DNA from: Diacronema lutheri
Lineage: Eukaryota; Haptophyta; Pavlovophyceae; Pavlovales; Pavlovaceae
DNA length: 64,000 bases
Reading direction: 5' to 3'
Assembly: GCA_019448385.1 (NCBI GenBank)
Contig: JAGTXO010000006.1
Coordinates: 744,001 to 808,000, forward strand
Shown here: piece after piece, positions 9,073 through 19,907 of the stretch
Position numbering within the stretch: the first letter of the stretch is position 1
Layout: every line of letters begins with the position of its first letter
The notes under the pieces: model-generated
What the model was told of the DNA's origin: nothing
What the model saw: the letters and a program-made list of their open reading frames with translations, nothing else
Databases searched by the model: none
Translations under genes and position numbers: made by a program

Positions 9073-10292
9073 TCAGAGCTCGTCCTTGGTCGCACCGATC
9101 TTCTCGAGCTCGTGGCAGACGCCGCACGACGACGGGCATGTCTTCAACATGAAGGGGCGCGCCGACTCCTTGTCGCACTCGCCCGAGATCGCCCACTGGT
9201 GGCACGACTCGTCGCGGTCGATGCAGACGGTCGTGCAGACGCCGCACGACGACGGGCACATCGGGATGACGACCTCGGGGTTGTTGTGGCACTCCGCCGC
9301 TTTGGCCCAAATGTCGCACTGCGTCGCGTTGAAGTCGTGGCACTCGTGGCGCTGGTTGGACTTGCACGCGTCGCACGAGTGCGGGCAGGTCATATACATG
9401 TGCGCAGCGTTCGAGTTGCACTCGCCGCTCGCTGTCCAGCCCGGGCTGCGAGGGTGGAGGGCGCGGGGCGCGCGCGAGGAAAAAGGAGAGGAGTCGCGGC
9501 GAAGACGGCGGGCTGAGGGCGCAGCGGGGATGGCGGGCTGATGGCGCACGCGCTGCGTCACCGCCTCAAGGGCTCGCCGGGTCGGCTGCCGTGGTGCTAC
9601 GGCTGTGCGCGGTACGCACGGCGCGCGCGCGCGCGCGGCGCGCGCGCGCTCACCAGTCAGCGTGCATATCCTTGCACGTCGACGTGCACGTGCTGCACGT
9701 GACCTGCAGGTGCACACGGGCCGCGACGAGCCGCGGAATGAGCGAGCGCGCGCCGGCGGCCGCGGTGCGCATGGGGCGCGACGCACGGCGCTTCGTCGGT
9801 CGGCACGCCGGACGCCCGCTTGCGCGGGCAGCGGCGGGCGAACCAGCGCAGCGTGTGCTTGCCACGCGGACGCACGGCGGGTAGCGCGCGCACTGGGCAG
9901 TTGCGAAGCATGAACTCCGGGTTGGTCGTGCACTGGTCGAACCGGATGTCGGTCGAGTGCCAGATCTTGCAGTCGGGCGAGACGTCCTTGCAGACGGGCG
10001 CGCAGATCCCGCAGCTCGTCGGGCAGAGGGAGAGCATCGACGCCTTGTTCTTCTCGCACTCGCCGAGCTTGGCCCACGACGGGCAGCTGTCGTCCTTATC
10101 CGCGCACTCGAACTGGCAGGTGCCGCACGAGATCGGGCAGTGCGAGAGCATGTACTCCTTGTTCTTGCCCGTGCAGTGGCCCTTTTTAGCCCAGTTGGCG
10201 CAGTCGCGGTGCAAGTCGTTGCACACGCCCTTGCCCTCGACGACGGCTGCGAGCGCCGCCACGATCGTCACGATCGCGAGCGTCTTGTCCAT
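9073..10292 (-). CDS. Five-repeat ShK (SXC) domain protein with C-terminal KDEL
   Basis: Three exons on the minus strand: 10292-9894, 9703-9654 and 9445-9073, giving about 273 residues. Junctions are CCA|GTGCGC...CTGCAG|GTC and TG|GTGAGC...TCGCAG|C; the middle 50-nt exon supplies the cysteines that complete repeat 3 and open repeat 4. Residues 1-20 form a signal peptide. Five ShK modules follow, each with the pattern C..D....C..WA..GEC..N...M...CP.SCG.C. The last four residues are KDEL, the ER-retrieval signal. So the protein probably enters the ER and is retained there. ShK modules also occur in secreted enzymes and in channel-blocking peptides of animals; nothing here indicates toxicity, and no enzymatic domain is attached. 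Confidence 0.88.
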
Positions 10293-10759
10293 GGCCCCGA
10301 GACTTGGCCTCCCCTCCTCCCGAAATACTTTCGGAAGGGGGGAAAGAAACCGTTGGAGACATGATCCACGGAGAAGCGAGATTTCGAGCTCAACTTTCTC
10401 AGCAGTTGCATCACGAGAGTCGTCTTTCATCACTGGGGCGCGAGCTTTGTAGAGTGGGAGCGAACCTCTGTCGTGCCGGGAAGCAAAGACGCTCCTGGGA
10501 CCAGTCCAGGAGGCGTCCACGGGACTCCACAGGAGATGCACCAGGCGGGCAAGTCAGGCGCCAGCGCGTGATGCTCTCTTTAGACTGCGGCGTGCGGCGT
10601 CGCGCGCCGCGAGCTGCCGTCCGCGCCCGGCTCGCCCGGCTCAGCGGCCGCGCTTGGCGTACGCGCTCGCCATCGCGCTCTTCGAGCTCAGCTTGCTTGC
10701 GGCGAGGGCGAGCGGCGTTCAATTCCAAATTTTCATACGCCGGCCGCGAAGACGGCAGC
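10293..10759. other. Intergenic region between divergent genes
   Basis: 467 bp between the ShK gene (minus) and the next plus-strand gene, presumably holding both promoters. A short inverted repeat sits near 10310-10340 (TCCCGAAATACTTTCGGAAGGGGGG region). No coding exon, RNA gene or known promoter element was recognised. Confidence 0.5.
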
Positions 10760-11489
10760 ATGGCGGTGCGCGTCGTTTCTGTCTTGTTGTGCGCGCAAGC
10801 GAGCGGTGGCGTGCCTGCGCCGACCGCGCTGCAGGCGGCCTTCTCGCGCCTTGACGCCCCGGGCCTCGCCGGCACCATCCCGCGGGACGAGCTGCCGGCG
10901 TTCATCGCGCTCGCGGCCGCCGTCGACGTGGCACCAAAGTCGAACGAGCAGCGCGTCGCCGTGGCTGAGGCGCTGCAGCGGCAGCTCGTGGCGGCGCATG
11001 GCGACGGGCCGTACACGATCGCGGACATCTTGCGAGCGGCTCACGCGCTTGCCAGCATGCCGCCGACGGAGGCGCTGCGAGCAGACGATGTGCGGCCCCT
11101 TCGCAACGCCCGCGCGCACGGCACGACGCGGCCGCGTGTTGCGGCGCGGCGCGGCGCGCTCGGCGCCGGCCACGCCGCGAGCGCGCGCCGCCAACGTGCG
11201 CGCGCCGCCGACGTGCGCGCGTCATCTTTGTCACCCTACGCGGCGCGTGCATTGGCAGATCGCCCCCAAATATGGCTCCAAGCAGCTGCGCCGGCTGCGC
11301 GAGCGGCTCGAGCGGAACCGCCTGACGATGCCGATGTTTGACACCAAAGGCTGGGTGCGCGACTTTGAAAAGTCGCTCAAGATCCAGTGGGAGATCTACG
11401 CGAGCGGACTTCAGCCGATGCACATCATCGTCGCCAGATCCGATCACCTGTACGGCGCCAGCGAGTTTGATCGCGACGTCAGTCAATGA
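10760..11489 (+). CDS. Small secreted protein; C-terminus resembles the end of O-GlcNAc-transferase-like proteins
   Basis: Two proposed exons, 10760-11089 and 11259-11489, join in phase 0 (GAT|GTGCGG ... TTGGCAG|ATC) to give 186 residues. The first 15 residues look like a signal peptide. Exon 1 has an EF-hand-like helical region (LQAAFSRLDAPGLAGTIPRD). Exon 2 reads APKYGSKQLRRLRERL, then MFDTKGWVRDFEKSL, which is the pattern seen at the extreme C-terminus of SPINDLY/OGT-type glycosyltransferases. The catalytic glycosyltransferase core is absent, so this may be a truncated derivative or an unrelated small protein. The 3' end is only 9 bp from the convergent chromodomain gene. Confidence 0.45.
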
Positions 11490-11498
11490 GCCTCTTCA

Positions 11499-12677
11499 TC
11501 AGGGTGGCTCGCCCTGCGCCGGCATCAGCTGACTCCGCATGGCCAGCGCCGGCTGCGGCTGGCGGTCGGCGGCGAGCTGGGGCGGAGGCTGTGGCCGCTG
11601 CGCCGACATCCAAGGCGGGTGTAGCAGCCAGCCAAGCGGCGCGCACTGCGGCTGGGCGAAGGTGCCTTGCAACGCTGAGTAGGCGGCCGAGCCCACGGGA
11701 GGGCAATGCTGCGGCAGCAGCTGCGTGGGCAGCGCGCTGCCGCACCCTGCCATGCCGCCCGCCGCCGCCCACATTTGCGCACTGCGCACGAGCGACGCCA
11801 ACGACGACGATGCCGGCTGCGCGCACGACGAGTATGCCGCACATGGGCCCGCGACGTGCTGCCAGTGCGCTGCGCCGCTCGCGAAGGCCGGCGCGACGGG
11901 CGCGAGAGGTGGCACGGCACCGCATGGGACGGTGTGGTGTGCGTCCCCTGCAAGAAATGGCGGCAGTGCGGGCGCGCGCGCGGGCGCGCGCAAAGGTGGC
12001 GTGCCGGCCGGTGGTTGCACCGCCGCACTGCGCCGTGGCTCGTCGCTCGCCGCCTGCGCGTCGTCGCGGGCCACCGCGTGCTGTCCAGCAGCGGCCGCGG
12101 CGGCCGCGGCGGCGCTCACGGCCGGCGCCGTCGCGTGGCTCGAACGGCGCGCGCTCGCAGCGCGAGCCGCGCGCCGTGCGCGCAGCTTGGGGTCGTCGGC
12201 GGCCGCCACGCGCTCGACCGTGCGGACCAGCCTGCCGATGGTCTCGAACACCTCCGCGGCGACGCGCGCGTTCGACGCGCGAACGGACGCTGCCACGTCC
12301 GCCGCCGCCCGCGCGCCGCGCGCCGCACGCGCAGCGTCGGCGCCGGTCGCCGGCGCGCTGCTCGGTGGAGGCGCGGGCGCGGGCGCGGGCGCGCGCTCCG
12401 CGCCCGCGTTGTCGGCCGGCGGCGCGCTGGGCGCCACGATGAGCTCGAGGCCCAGCGCGGCAAGCGCGTGCGCGAGCGCATGCGACGCGGGAACGGCGCG
12501 CACGAGCGCCGCGGCGCAGAGCGCGCAGACAGCACAGCCGGACTCGCCAGTTGTCCGGAGCACGGCAGGCACGAGGCGCGGCGGCTGCGCCGCTTCGCCG
12601 CGCGCGCCGTCGGGCCCTTGGCTCGCGCCGACGGGGTGGGCGGGCGGCGTCCAGTGCGCGGTGGGCGGTGCGCACAT

Positions 12678-12720
<43 letters not shown>

Positions 12721-13661
12721 GCGCATGCCATCGGGCCATCACAGAGCGCGCAGCGGCCGAGGCTTGCCGTTTGCAGATTGACGATGCCGGCGGGCAGCGC
12801 GCGCGCGGCAGGCGGGCCGCCCGCCCTCGCGCCTCCGCCGAGCGGGCTGAGCACGCCGTGTCCGCTCTCAAAGTCCTCGATCAGCGCGGCCGAAAGGTGC
12901 GTCCGAGGCTCCCACGTGTCCGCAGATTCGTCGTACCCGCACCAGCGCACGCGGTACTCGCGCACGCCCGCGCGCACGCGGCGCGCGATGATCGACTCGA
13001 CGGCCCACAGGCCGGGCAGGATGCGCGACCGGCGGCTGGAGGGCACGCCGTCGCCGCCCGCCGGCCGAGGCCCGCCCGCTGCGCCCTCCTCACTCGACGC
13101 GCACGCCGCCCCGGGCGATGCGGAGGGCGTCGGCACGTGCGCGCCGCCGGCGGGCGCGCGGTGCGGAACGGCGGCCGTCGGGCCGGGCACGCGCGCGTCG
13201 TTCGCGCCCGCCTCGCTCGACGCGCCCGTCGACCGCCGCCGCTTGGCCGGCTGCAGCCGATCGGCGCCGAGCCAGCACGCGCCGAGCGCGTTCGCACTCG
13301 TCCACGTCGCGCCGTACGTGGCGTCGAGCTGCACGCGGAAGCGGAGCGCGGCGGCCCCTTCGCCAAGGCCGATGCGCACGTCGAGCACCGAGCCGCTCAC
13401 CGACGTGCCCTCGCCGTCCGCTGGGCGCACGTGCACGCGCGCGCCGACGCGGAGGCCGTGCGGCACGAGATCGGCTGGCGCCGCGCTCAGGCGGGTGAGC
13501 GCGCGCGTAGAAAGTGAGATTGGCGGGACGGCGCGGCCGAGCGGCGCGAGTGTGACTGACTTGCCGTCCGCGTCCGCAAGCAGCACCGCTTCGACCGGTG
13601 GCGACAGCGCGAAGCGCGCGAGGACGAGCTCGCCGCGCAATGCGCCAAAAATTTCGGCCAT
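11499..13661 (-). CDS. Chromodomain protein with N-terminal Tudor-like region
   Basis: A 720-residue reading frame starting at the ATG complementary to 13659-13661. About residues 1-150 have a beta-strand pattern like Tudor/PWWP-type folds (GARVHVRPADGEG, RFRVQLDATYGATW). A chromodomain occurs at about residues 217-262: WAVESIIARRVRAGVREY, RVRWCGYDESADTWEP and the following helix ALIEDFE. The aromatic cage positions (W, W, W/Y) are kept, so binding of methylated lysine on histones is likely. The rest is Ala/Pro-rich with paired cysteines (CALCDGPMAC and CAVCALCAAAL) that might be zinc-binding. Unrecognised introns inside the low-complexity C-terminus cannot be excluded. The start is 29 bp from the SF3B2 start on the other strand. 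Confidence 0.75.
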
Positions 13662-13690
13662 CGTGCGCTACCGCTCGCACCCTTCGCAAG

Positions 13691-15785
13691 ATGGAGGGCG
13701 CGGTGGTGGCCGAACCGCAGCTGAACGGGACGGCGCACGCGTCGGCGCGACGCAAGGCGGAGGAGGCGCGCGCAGCGATGCGGAAGAGAAAGAAGCAACA
13801 TCGCAAGGAGGTGAAGCGTCAGCAGCGGACGGCTGGCGACGCCGCGCCCCCGACCGCCGACAGCACGCGCGCGCCTGCCGCCGACGCGGGCGAGCCCGAC
13901 GAGCCGGGCGGCAGCGAGCGCGAGGGCGTGAAGGTGGAGTACGTCTCGAAGCGTGACGAGGCGGCGACGGACCCGGCCTTTCACGAGCTTGCCAAGGTCT
14001 TCGAGCGCTTCGCGACCGCCGAGCAGCTCGTCGGCTCCGCGCCGGCGCCCGCGGGCGATGGCGCGGCCGCCGAGCACGCGGGCGCGGACGCTGGCGCCGG
14101 CGAGCGCGGAGAGGACGGGCTGGAGGAGGACGAGGAGAAAGCGTCGGCACGGAAGCTGCGCAAGGAGCTCCGACTCTCCGTCGCCGAGCTCAAGCGCTCG
14201 ACCGACCGACCGGAGGTTGTGGAGCAATGGGACGTGACCGCCGCCGACCCGAAGCTCCTCGTGCACCTCAAGGCGTACCGCAACGCCGTGCCCGTGCCGC
14301 GGCACTGGGCGCAGAAGCGCGCCTACCTGCAGGGCAAGCGCGGCATCGAAAAGAAACCATTCCAGCTGCCGGGTGCGCGCGCGCGCGCGCGCGCGCGCGC
14401 GGCGTGGGCGGCCTGCCGTCGCGTCGCGCGTCCGCTTACGGCCGCTGCGGGCGCGACTGCCCCGCCGCTCGCGCCGCTCGCGTCGCTCGCGCGCGCGCAG
14501 ACTTCATCGCGGCGACGGGTATTGAGAAGATCCGGCAGGTCGTCGCGGAGAAGGAGGAGGCGAAGAAGCTCAAGTCGAAGACGCGCGAGACGACGCGGCC
14601 GAAAATGCACCGGCTCGACCTCGACTACCAGGTGCTGCACGACGCCTTCTTTAAATACCAGACCAAGCCCAAGATGACGCGGCACGGCGAGGTGTACTGG
14701 GAGGGCAAGGAGAACGAGGTCCATTTGCGCGAGAAGCGCCCCGGCCAACTCTCCGCCGACCTGCGCCGCGCGCTCAGCATGGGCGACGACCCCCTCACGC
14801 CGCCGCCGTTTCTCGTCAACATGCAACGTTACGGCCCGCCGCCGTCCTACCCGCAGCTGCGCGTGCCCGGGCTGAACGCGCCACTGCCCGAGGGCGCGAG
14901 CTACGGCACGCACCCCGGCGGCTGGGGCAAGCCGCCCGTCGACGAGCTAGGCACCGCGCTCTACGGCAACCCCTTCGCGCCGCCCGTGCCGGCCGGCGGC
15001 GCGCGCGGCGGCGGCGCGGGCGCGGGCGCGGCAGCGGAGGGCGTGAGCGAGCAGCCGTGGGGCGAGCCCGACTCCGAGTCGGAAGCGGAGAGCGAGGAGG
15101 AGTACGACGACGACGCCGCCGCCGCTGGCGTGACGGACGACGAGATCGCGCGCGGCACGTCGTCGCTCGCGTCCGTGGAGACGGGCGGGACGGAGACGCC
15201 CAAGGCGCTCTCGCTTCGCAAGGAGCGGCTGGGTGTCGAGACGCCGAGCTCGGTGGCGGGCGCGGACACGCCCGTCGCGCCGGGCCTCGCCGAGCCGCCG
15301 CGCGCGCTCTACACGGTGCTCGAGCAGAAGGCCGTGTCCGTCGGCGCGGCTGCGTTCGGCTCGGCGCACACGTACGCCATGCCGCCAACGATGGCGGCCG
15401 CGGCCGAGGCGCAGTCGAGCGGGCAAGGCGGACGCCGGACCAAGGCGACAGCGGCGGGCGCCGTCGAGGTCGTGCTCGACCCCGCCGAGCTCGAGGACCT
15501 CGACGAGGAGCGGCTCAAGCAGAGGTACGAGTCACAGGTCGCGGCCAACAAGCGCGCGCACCGGAAGGAGGACCTCTCCGACCTCGTCGAGGAGCACGAG
15601 GCGCGCAAGCGGCGGAAGGTTCGCGCCGCCGCCGTGCGCGCCGCCGCGCCGCGCGCCGCCACGCCGCCGCGCCACGTGCCGCCGCGCAGCGCGCACCTCG
15701 CCCGACCCGAGCTCGCCTCTTACCATTTGCCGCTCGCTCCTGCCGCTCCGCGCGGCGCGTGCAGGCCTCGCAGCAAGGGCGATAA
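13691..15785 (+). CDS. SF3B2: Splicing factor 3B subunit 2 (SAP145)
   Basis: Three exons, 13691-14372, 14501-15618 and probably 15774-15785, sum to 603 codons with the frame kept. Intron 1 is phase 1 (CCGG|GTGCGC ... GCGCAG|AC) and restores LPDFIAATGIEKIR, a signature of SF3B2. Before it come AELKRSTDRPEVVEQWDVTA and AYRNAVPVPRHWAQKR, the DUF382 core; after it come PKMTRHGEVYWEGKE and the PSP Pro-rich region. The C-terminal segment (LYTVLEQKAVSVGAAAFGS, LEDLDEERLKQRYESQV) also matches. If the last intron is not used, the frame ends at 15828 instead. SF3B2 is part of the U2 snRNP SF3b complex that recognises the branch site. Intron 1 carries a (GC)n run. Confidence 0.93.
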
Positions 15786-15918
15786 TGCGCGGCGCGCTGG
15801 CCGTCGTGTGACGTACTCTTGTCGTTGACCCGTGCCAACGTGTTTGGCTACGCCCCGAATGTTTGGCTTAGCAGCGCGTCGGCGATGCTTAGCCAGCGCG
15901 GCGCGCTTAGCCGAATGT

Positions 15919-16782
15919 TTAGCATCGCAGCTCGGCGAGCTCCGCGACGGCCGGTGCCGTCGCCGCCTCAATGCGCTCGAGCATCTGCGCCGTCAAATGG
16001 TTGTGCGCGTCGCCCACCTGCCCGTTGCGCAGAAAGCGGAAGGCGCCGACGCCGCGGTCGACCCACCGCACCGTCCGCGGCTCGAACCGCGCTTCATGCC
16101 GCTTCATCCAATCAAAGCCGAGCCGCGGAAGCACGTGCGCGCGCAGCCGTTCCTCGTCCAGCGCGACGCCCAGGTGCGCGCAGATGCGCGCCACCTGCTC
16201 GGGCAGCGCGTGCACCAGGTCCTCGTACCGAACGACGAGGATGCGATCGTTTGTAACCGCCGCGCGCAGCCACGCCTCGACGTGCGGCCGCCATGCGCCG
16301 AAGGCGAGCGTGCCGGCGAGCCACGCGTCGACAAACTCGGCCAGCTCGCCGCCGAACCCGCCGTCATCGGGCGCCATGTGCGCAAAGTGGTGCCACTGCG
16401 ACGTGCACACGTCGGCCGGCGCGCGGGCGACGTAGATGACGCGCGCGGCGCCGGCGGGGAGCATCGACGGGAGCAAGTGCGTATTATACGCGCGCCAGCC
16501 CAGCTCACGGTGCAGCGAAGCCGCCGGCTCCGCCACACTCGCGCCGCCCGCGCCCCACGTGCGGTCGGCCTCGAGGAAGGGCGCAAAATCGGAGATGTGC
16601 CGCTCGCCCGTGTGGCCCGCACTCGCCGAGACGAGCTGGTAGACGATGTGCTGCATCCACGTCGTGCCGCTCTTCGGGAACGAGGCGACGAATATATCGC
16701 ACGGCCCGACCTCCATCCCTCGGATGCGCTCGAGCGTGAGAGCGGACGTCATCGGGAGGAGCGGGAGGGGCGCGCCGTCCAT
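15919..16782 (-). CDS. Sulfotransferase (cytosolic SULT type)
   Basis: A 287-residue protein in one exon starting at MDGAPLPLLPM; an in-frame GTG further upstream is not used. The 5'-phosphosulfate-binding loop FVASFPKSGTTWMQHI is at about residues 32-47, and the 3'-phosphate region is RAPADVCTSQWHHF, with the Arg and Ser that contact PAPS. A basic patch follows (RYEDLVHALPEQVARI). The C-terminal RxGxxGDxxxxF motif is present only in altered form (RNGQVGDAHNHL). The reaction is transfer of a sulfuryl group from PAPS to a hydroxyl or amine; the acceptor cannot be told. It lies in a minus-strand run with an FkbM methyltransferase and a nucleotide-sugar transporter, which suggests, but does not prove, glycan or lipid modification. 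Confidence 0.88.
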   Translation of the reverse strand: MDGAPLPLLPMTSALTLERIRGMEVGPCDIFVASFPKSGTTWMQHIVYQLVSASAGHTGERHISDFAPFLEADRTWGAGGASVAEPAASLHRELGWRAYNTHLLPSMLPAGAARVIYVARAPADVCTSQWHHFAHMAPDDGGFGGELAEFVDAWLAGTLAFGAWRPHVEAWLRAAVTNDRILVVRYEDLVHALPEQVARICAHLGVALDEERLRAHVLPRLGFDWMKRHEARFEPRTVRWVDRGVGAFRFLRNGQVGDAHNHLTAQMLERIEAATAPAVAELAELRC

Positions 16783-16857
16783 GCTGGACGGCGCAATTAC
16801 TTCCCCTAGCAAGGGCGCAAACTTCACCGTCGCTACCTTCGGTCTCGGCCCCAGGCG

Positions 16858-18108
16858 TCAGTGTCCTCGCCCGCGCTCGCGACGCCTGACTCGCCAGGCG
16901 CGTACGCGAGCGCGCCCGCCGCGCGCGCTGCGCCAATTCTTGGCGGGTCCCACGGGCGCTGGCGGGCCGCTTCGAGGCCGTCGTGGACTGGCCGAGGCCC
17001 GAAATGCGCAGGAGGCCGCGATGCACCCGGCCAGGTCGCTGGCGCGCAGGGCGCGCGCGCGGGAGTCCGAGCGCGCGTGAGCGGGCGCGACGGGCGCGCG
17101 CACGCGCCGCGTCCTCCCGAGATGCGAGTGCTCCACGCCACCGCCGCACCGTGCCGTCCGTGCGCGCGCGCTGCGCCGCGCCGCACCGGACAGCCGCTGC
17201 GCCGGGTGCTGCAAGAAAACGTCGTCACCCATCCTGCGAACCGGACGGTAGCCGATGTTCTCAAGCCACGCGTGACCGTCGAAGGCGGCAACGTCGGGCG
17301 GGATGCCCATCTCGCGCGCCAGCTCGGGCGAGCGCATCGCCGCCTGGAAACTTGCCGTGCTCTCCATGATGATTGTGGGCAGCTCGCGCAGGACAGTCCG
17401 GCGCGCGCCGTGCAGCACGAGGCTCTCGGCGCCCTGCACGTCGATCTTGATGAACGAGACGCCGGTGACATTGAGCGAGTCGAGCGTGATCATCCGCACT
17501 AGCTCGCCGCCCACGCCGAGCGACCGGCCGCCAAAATTGACGTGCGCGGATGGGTCGGCGAGCGCGTCTGCAAATCGCCGGCCTTGTGACGCGCCGTCGG
17601 GGATTGTCGCGCCCATCCGGACGAAGCCGTCCTTGAAGCCGAGCGCGACGTTGAACGCGTCAATATTGCGCAGCCCGCCGCCCATCGCGTTGGCGAACAG
17701 CACTTTGAAGATCATTGGCTGCGGCTCGAAGGCGAGCACGCGGCCGCGCGAGCCCGTCCAGTGCGAGAATTGCACCGCATAGGCGCCGAGGTTGCCGCCC
17801 GCGTCGATCACTGTCGAGCCCGGCGCGATATACGGGCGCATTGTCTCGACCACCGCGCGGTCAAAGTTGTGCGACGTGCAGATGTCGTGCCCGACAAACT
17901 CGTCGTTGCTCGGCACGACGAACGGGCGGTATATGCTCCCGCCGCCGACGTGGCGCATGTCGACGTGAAGCTCGCAAACGCGGAACAGCGCGGCGCGGAG
18001 CACTTCGACCGACGCCGACACCCGGCCGGCGGTCTGCAGCGCCTCGCTCGGGTAGGCCGCTGCCCAGCAGGTGAGCGTGCACACGATGAGCCGCCCGAGC
18101 GGGTGCAT
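16858..18108 (-). CDS. FkbM-family S-adenosylmethionine methyltransferase with signal peptide
   Basis: A 416-residue frame from the ATG complementary to 18106-18108. Residues 1-24 form a signal peptide or anchor. The SAM-binding motif VIDAGGNLGAYAVQFS is near residue 98, followed by GRVLAFEPQP and the FkbM signature VSFIKIDVQGAESLVLHGA near residue 218. FkbM enzymes O-methylate sugars, lipids or polyketides; the leader indicates a Golgi or secretory location. After about residue 305 the sequence turns Arg/Ala-rich, without family similarity, so the true C-terminus may come from an unrecognised splice or be shorter. The sulfotransferase follows about 75 bp downstream on the same strand. Confidence 0.85.
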   Translation of the reverse strand: MHPLGRLIVCTLTCWAAAYPSEALQTAGRVSASVEVLRAALFRVCELHVDMRHVGGGSIYRPFVVPSNDEFVGHDICTSHNFDRAVVETMRPYIAPGSTVIDAGGNLGAYAVQFSHWTGSRGRVLAFEPQPMIFKVLFANAMGGGLRNIDAFNVALGFKDGFVRMGATIPDGASQGRRFADALADPSAHVNFGGRSLGVGGELVRMITLDSLNVTGVSFIKIDVQGAESLVLHGARRTVLRELPTIIMESTASFQAAMRSPELAREMGIPPDVAAFDGHAWLENIGYRPVRRMGDDVFLQHPAQRLSGAARRSARARTARCGGGVEHSHLGRTRRVRAPVAPAHARSDSRARALRASDLAGCIAASCAFRASASPRRPRSGPPAPVGPAKNWRSARGGRARVRAWRVRRRERGRGH

Positions 18109-18258
18109 TGCAAACGCTCCCCGCGCGGGAAGTTTCAGCGACTTTCAGTCGCCCGCGAAAAACGACCATAACTCGACCGAGGTCGAGGGCGATGACGACG
18201 GCCGCCCCCACAAGCCCCCCTCCCCCGGTCCCCCCCCCGTCATCGGCCGTCATGGGTG

Positions 18259-19780
18259 TCATCGCGGCGCCGCCTGCCGCGGCGTGCGCCGAGGCGGCGC
18301 CGCCCGCCGCGCCGCGCCGGGCTCGCCGGCGGGGAAGCCGGCGTACAGCGCCATGCTCGCGACAATGAGCACCGCGGCGAGGGCCGTGTCGGGCGAGACG
18401 CGCTCGGCGCGGAGGGCGTGGGAGTAGAGCGCCGAGCAGACGACGCCGCCGACGAGCGCGTACCCCTTCCAGTCGCCGCCCGCGAGCGCCGTCACCTGCC
18501 CGACGAGCACGCCGCCACATGCCGACAGCACGCACGGCACAATGGTCGTAAACCGCCAGCCGCGCCACATGCCGCCCCATGCCTCCGCCGCCCACGCTGC
18601 GGTCGTCGCGCCGGCTGCCGAGCCCGCCGCCGCTTCGAAGCTGTCCGCACCGGCACCCGCCGCGCCGCGCGTGCGGCGGCCGCCGCCGAGCACCGCACCG
18701 ACGACGGCAAACGCCAGCTTGTACATCGCCATCTCGCGCGAGAAGGCGGTCGCCGCGCGGCGCTGCGCGACCGCGGACTCGGTCGCGCGCGCGGCTGGGG
18801 CCGCCGGCCCGCGCAGCGCGATCTCGGACGCCGCCTGGTTGCCGCCCGAGAGAAGCGCAGAGGCAGCCGTCGCCCAAATCCCGAGGGGCACGCCCAGCGG
18901 GTAGGCTGTAACGGCAGCCGCAGGCTGCGATGGCGGCGGCCGCGGGGTGTGCGCGTGCGGCGCGCGCGTCGCCGGCGCGGCGAGTGATGCGCCGTTCGCG
19001 CCGCCCGCCGCCTGGCCGAGCGCGGCCATGTAGGCGTGCGCCGGCTTGGTCGCAAGAATCGCGGAAGATGCGGACAGGATGGCGAGGGCGGCCCATTGCA
19101 CGCGCGAGCGCTTCATGCCGACGAGCGCGCGCATGAGGAGCGCGGCCCAGACCGTCTTGGTCTGGTTGAGCAGCTGGAAGAAGAGCGGGCTGCACCCGCT
19201 GCCAGGCCGCGCGGCGATGTCAACGCACCTTGAGCCGACGGGTGTGGCGTGCGCGCGCCGGTGGGGGATGGGCGGGGGGCTGAGCGCGGCGCGCGACTTG
19301 ACGCGCGATGTGCGAAAGCGCGTAACAGCGAGCAGCGTACCAGTCCTGAAGCGCGTACAGGAGTGAGATGCCCGCCATAATGCGCCACCGCCTGCCCGCG
19401 AGGCCGCCGTCGCCAGCGGACGGTGCAGCGTGCTCGGCGCCGCCGGGCCCGAGGGCGAGCATGAATGTGCACAGGGCAATCTTGAGTAGCTCGGTGATGA
19501 CGACCGCCGACATCGGGTTGTACGCCGCAGCTGGTCGCGCGCCCTCGCCGCCCGCGCCGCCGCCGTCCACGCGGTGCGAGAGCTCGCGAAAATGGGGCTC
19601 CGACGCAAACTGGAGCGCGAGGAGCGCGAGCGCGAGCTTGCCCGAAGCGGGAATCTCGCCAAAGCGCAGGGCACGTTTGGCGCGCGAGCTGGGCGCGGGA
19701 GCGCGCGGCGCGTCATTCGTCGCGTCCACGACGCGCTCCACGCGTCCACGCCGCCGTGCGCTCGTCGCGGCCGCCGGCAT
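18259..19780 (-). CDS. Nucleotide-sugar transporter, SLC35A type (UDP-galactose/CMP-sialate family)
   Basis: Two exons on the minus strand, 19780-19305 and 19189-18259, give 468 residues. The junction that best restores the family sequence (CYALSHIA then PLFFQLLNQTKTVWAALL) uses a GC-AG intron of 115 nt (ATCGC|GCGTCA ... GTGCAG|CCCG). The motif FQLLNQTKT is diagnostic of SLC35A transporters. About ten hydrophobic segments are visible, including AAVTAYPLGVPLGIWATAAS and FTTIVPCVLSACGGVLVGQV, and GGDWKGYALVGGVVCSALYS near the end. A Ser/Ala-rich loop is inserted between helices 5 and 8. It exchanges nucleotide sugars for NMP across the Golgi membrane. Which sugar cannot be decided. Confidence 0.85.
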
Positions 19781-19907
19781 CGATGTACTGTATGCGTGAA
19801 GAATGTCGAGTGTGATCAGTCAGATGCAGAGTCAGAAGTGTCAGGACGGACCGAGTCAGAATGTCAGAGTCAGGAGCCAGTGATGTCCGGAGCCAGCTTC
19901 CGAACGG

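Noticed and set aside
9591-9884. Plus-strand frames within the ShK gene introns
   Set aside because: They are antisense to a well-supported three-exon gene and are Arg/Ala-rich without domains.
10760-11489. Full O-GlcNAc transferase
   Set aside because: Only the last ~60 residues resemble the family; the catalytic domain and TPR repeats are missing.
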